Shown here one piece after another: positions 6,971 to 7,102 of a stretch of 7,102 nucleotides of DNA. Source of the stretch: Actinomycetes bacterium (lineage in GTDB: Bacteria; Actinomycetota; Actinomycetes; Actinomycetales; Demequinaceae). A program made the position numbers and the translations under genes. The number at the start of each line of letters is the position of its first letter. The first letter of the stretch is position 1. Under the pieces are notes generated by a model. It was given only the letters and a program-made list of their open reading frames with translations. It made no database searches and was not told the origin of the DNA. The stretch spans positions 1 to 7,102 of the forward strand of contig JAEYYZ010000053.1 in the NCBI GenBank assembly GCA_023428185.1. The letters run 5' to 3'.

Positions 6971-7102
6971 GTGTCCACCGCAACCGTCACCGTCCACCCG
7001 GCCTTCCGCATCGGCGTTATTGACCGGCGGCTCTTTGGTTCCTTTGTGGAGCACTTGGGACGATGCGTGTACACGGGCATTTACGAGCCCGGCCACCCCA
7101 CC
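6971..7102 (+). CDS. GH51 alpha-L-arabinofuranosidase, N-terminal part (cut by window end)
   Basis: Only the first 44 codons are present. They carry a highly recognisable GH51 start: IDRRLFGSFVEHLGR at residues 17-31, then GIYEPGHPT at 36-44. Known for the family: these enzymes remove arabinofuranose side groups from arabinoxylan and arabinan oligomers, run to about 500 residues, and use this N-terminal strand, including the Glu of the FVEHLG motif (E27 here), in the active site. The two catalytic glutamates lie beyond the window. No signal peptide is visible, in line with cytoplasmic action. The gene follows GH10 after 38 nt and has its own good ribosome binding site. It adds debranching to the set, which is the best hint that the imported sugars carry arabinose. 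The truncation is due to the window edge, not a broken gene. Confidence 0.88.
   Translation, partial: MSTATVTVHPAFRIGVIDRRLFGSFVEHLGRCVYTGIYEPGHPT

Noticed and set aside
6946..6974. TTGACT before the GH51 gene as an internal promoter
   Set aside because: No -10-like hexamer at suitable spacing, and the region at that distance already overlaps the GH51 start codon.
1..7102. CRISPR arrays, tRNA genes, insertion sequences or phage genes
   Set aside because: No direct repeat series, cloverleaf-like sequence, transposase or phage motif was seen; the window is filled by sugar-use genes.

Overview
The window is about 7.1 kb of fairly GC-rich DNA, densely coded on the + strand, with very short gene junctions and frequent GTG starts. 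This, together with the gene content, suggests an actinobacterium, probably one of the plant-matter-degrading Micrococcales. The taxon is inferred from style and gene families, not from a marker gene.

It holds one apparent operon for taking up and breaking down xylo- or arabinoxylo-oligosaccharides. Positions 1-104 are the control region: a perfect 14-bp palindrome of LacI-family operator type (18-31), weak promoter-like hexamers, and a good ribosome binding site. Then come a lipoprotein sugar-binding protein (105-1439), two CUT1-type ABC permeases (1477-2523 and 2520-3431), a GH3 beta-xylosidase/beta-glucosidase-type enzyme (3441-5705), a divergent GH10 xylanase-like enzyme (5712-6932), and the first 44 codons of a GH51 alpha-L-arabinofuranosidase (6971 to the window edge). 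The junctions are 37 nt, a 4-nt overlap, 9 nt, 6 nt and 38 nt, so co-transcription is likely. No stretch of more than 300 bases lacks a gene.

Working model: the binding protein captures short (arabino)xylan oligomers outside the cell and the permease pair imports them. Three glycosidases without visible signal peptides then finish the job in the cytoplasm: GH51 removes arabinose branches, GH10 cuts internal bonds or handles an unusual oligomer, and GH3 releases xylose from the ends. No ATPase gene is present, so the transporter probably borrows a shared MsiK-type ATPase. The layout resembles the Streptomyces bxlEFG-bxlA xylobiose locus, extended by GH10 and GH51 genes.

The least ordinary features are: two strong back-to-back RNA hairpins at the binding-protein/permease junction, one burying the permease ribosome binding site and start codon and the next lying inside its coding sequence; a GH10 protein whose glycone-subsite motif is replaced; and GH3 and GH10 reading frames that are in phase and separated by a single TGA. 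I see no evidence of a wholly new type of system.
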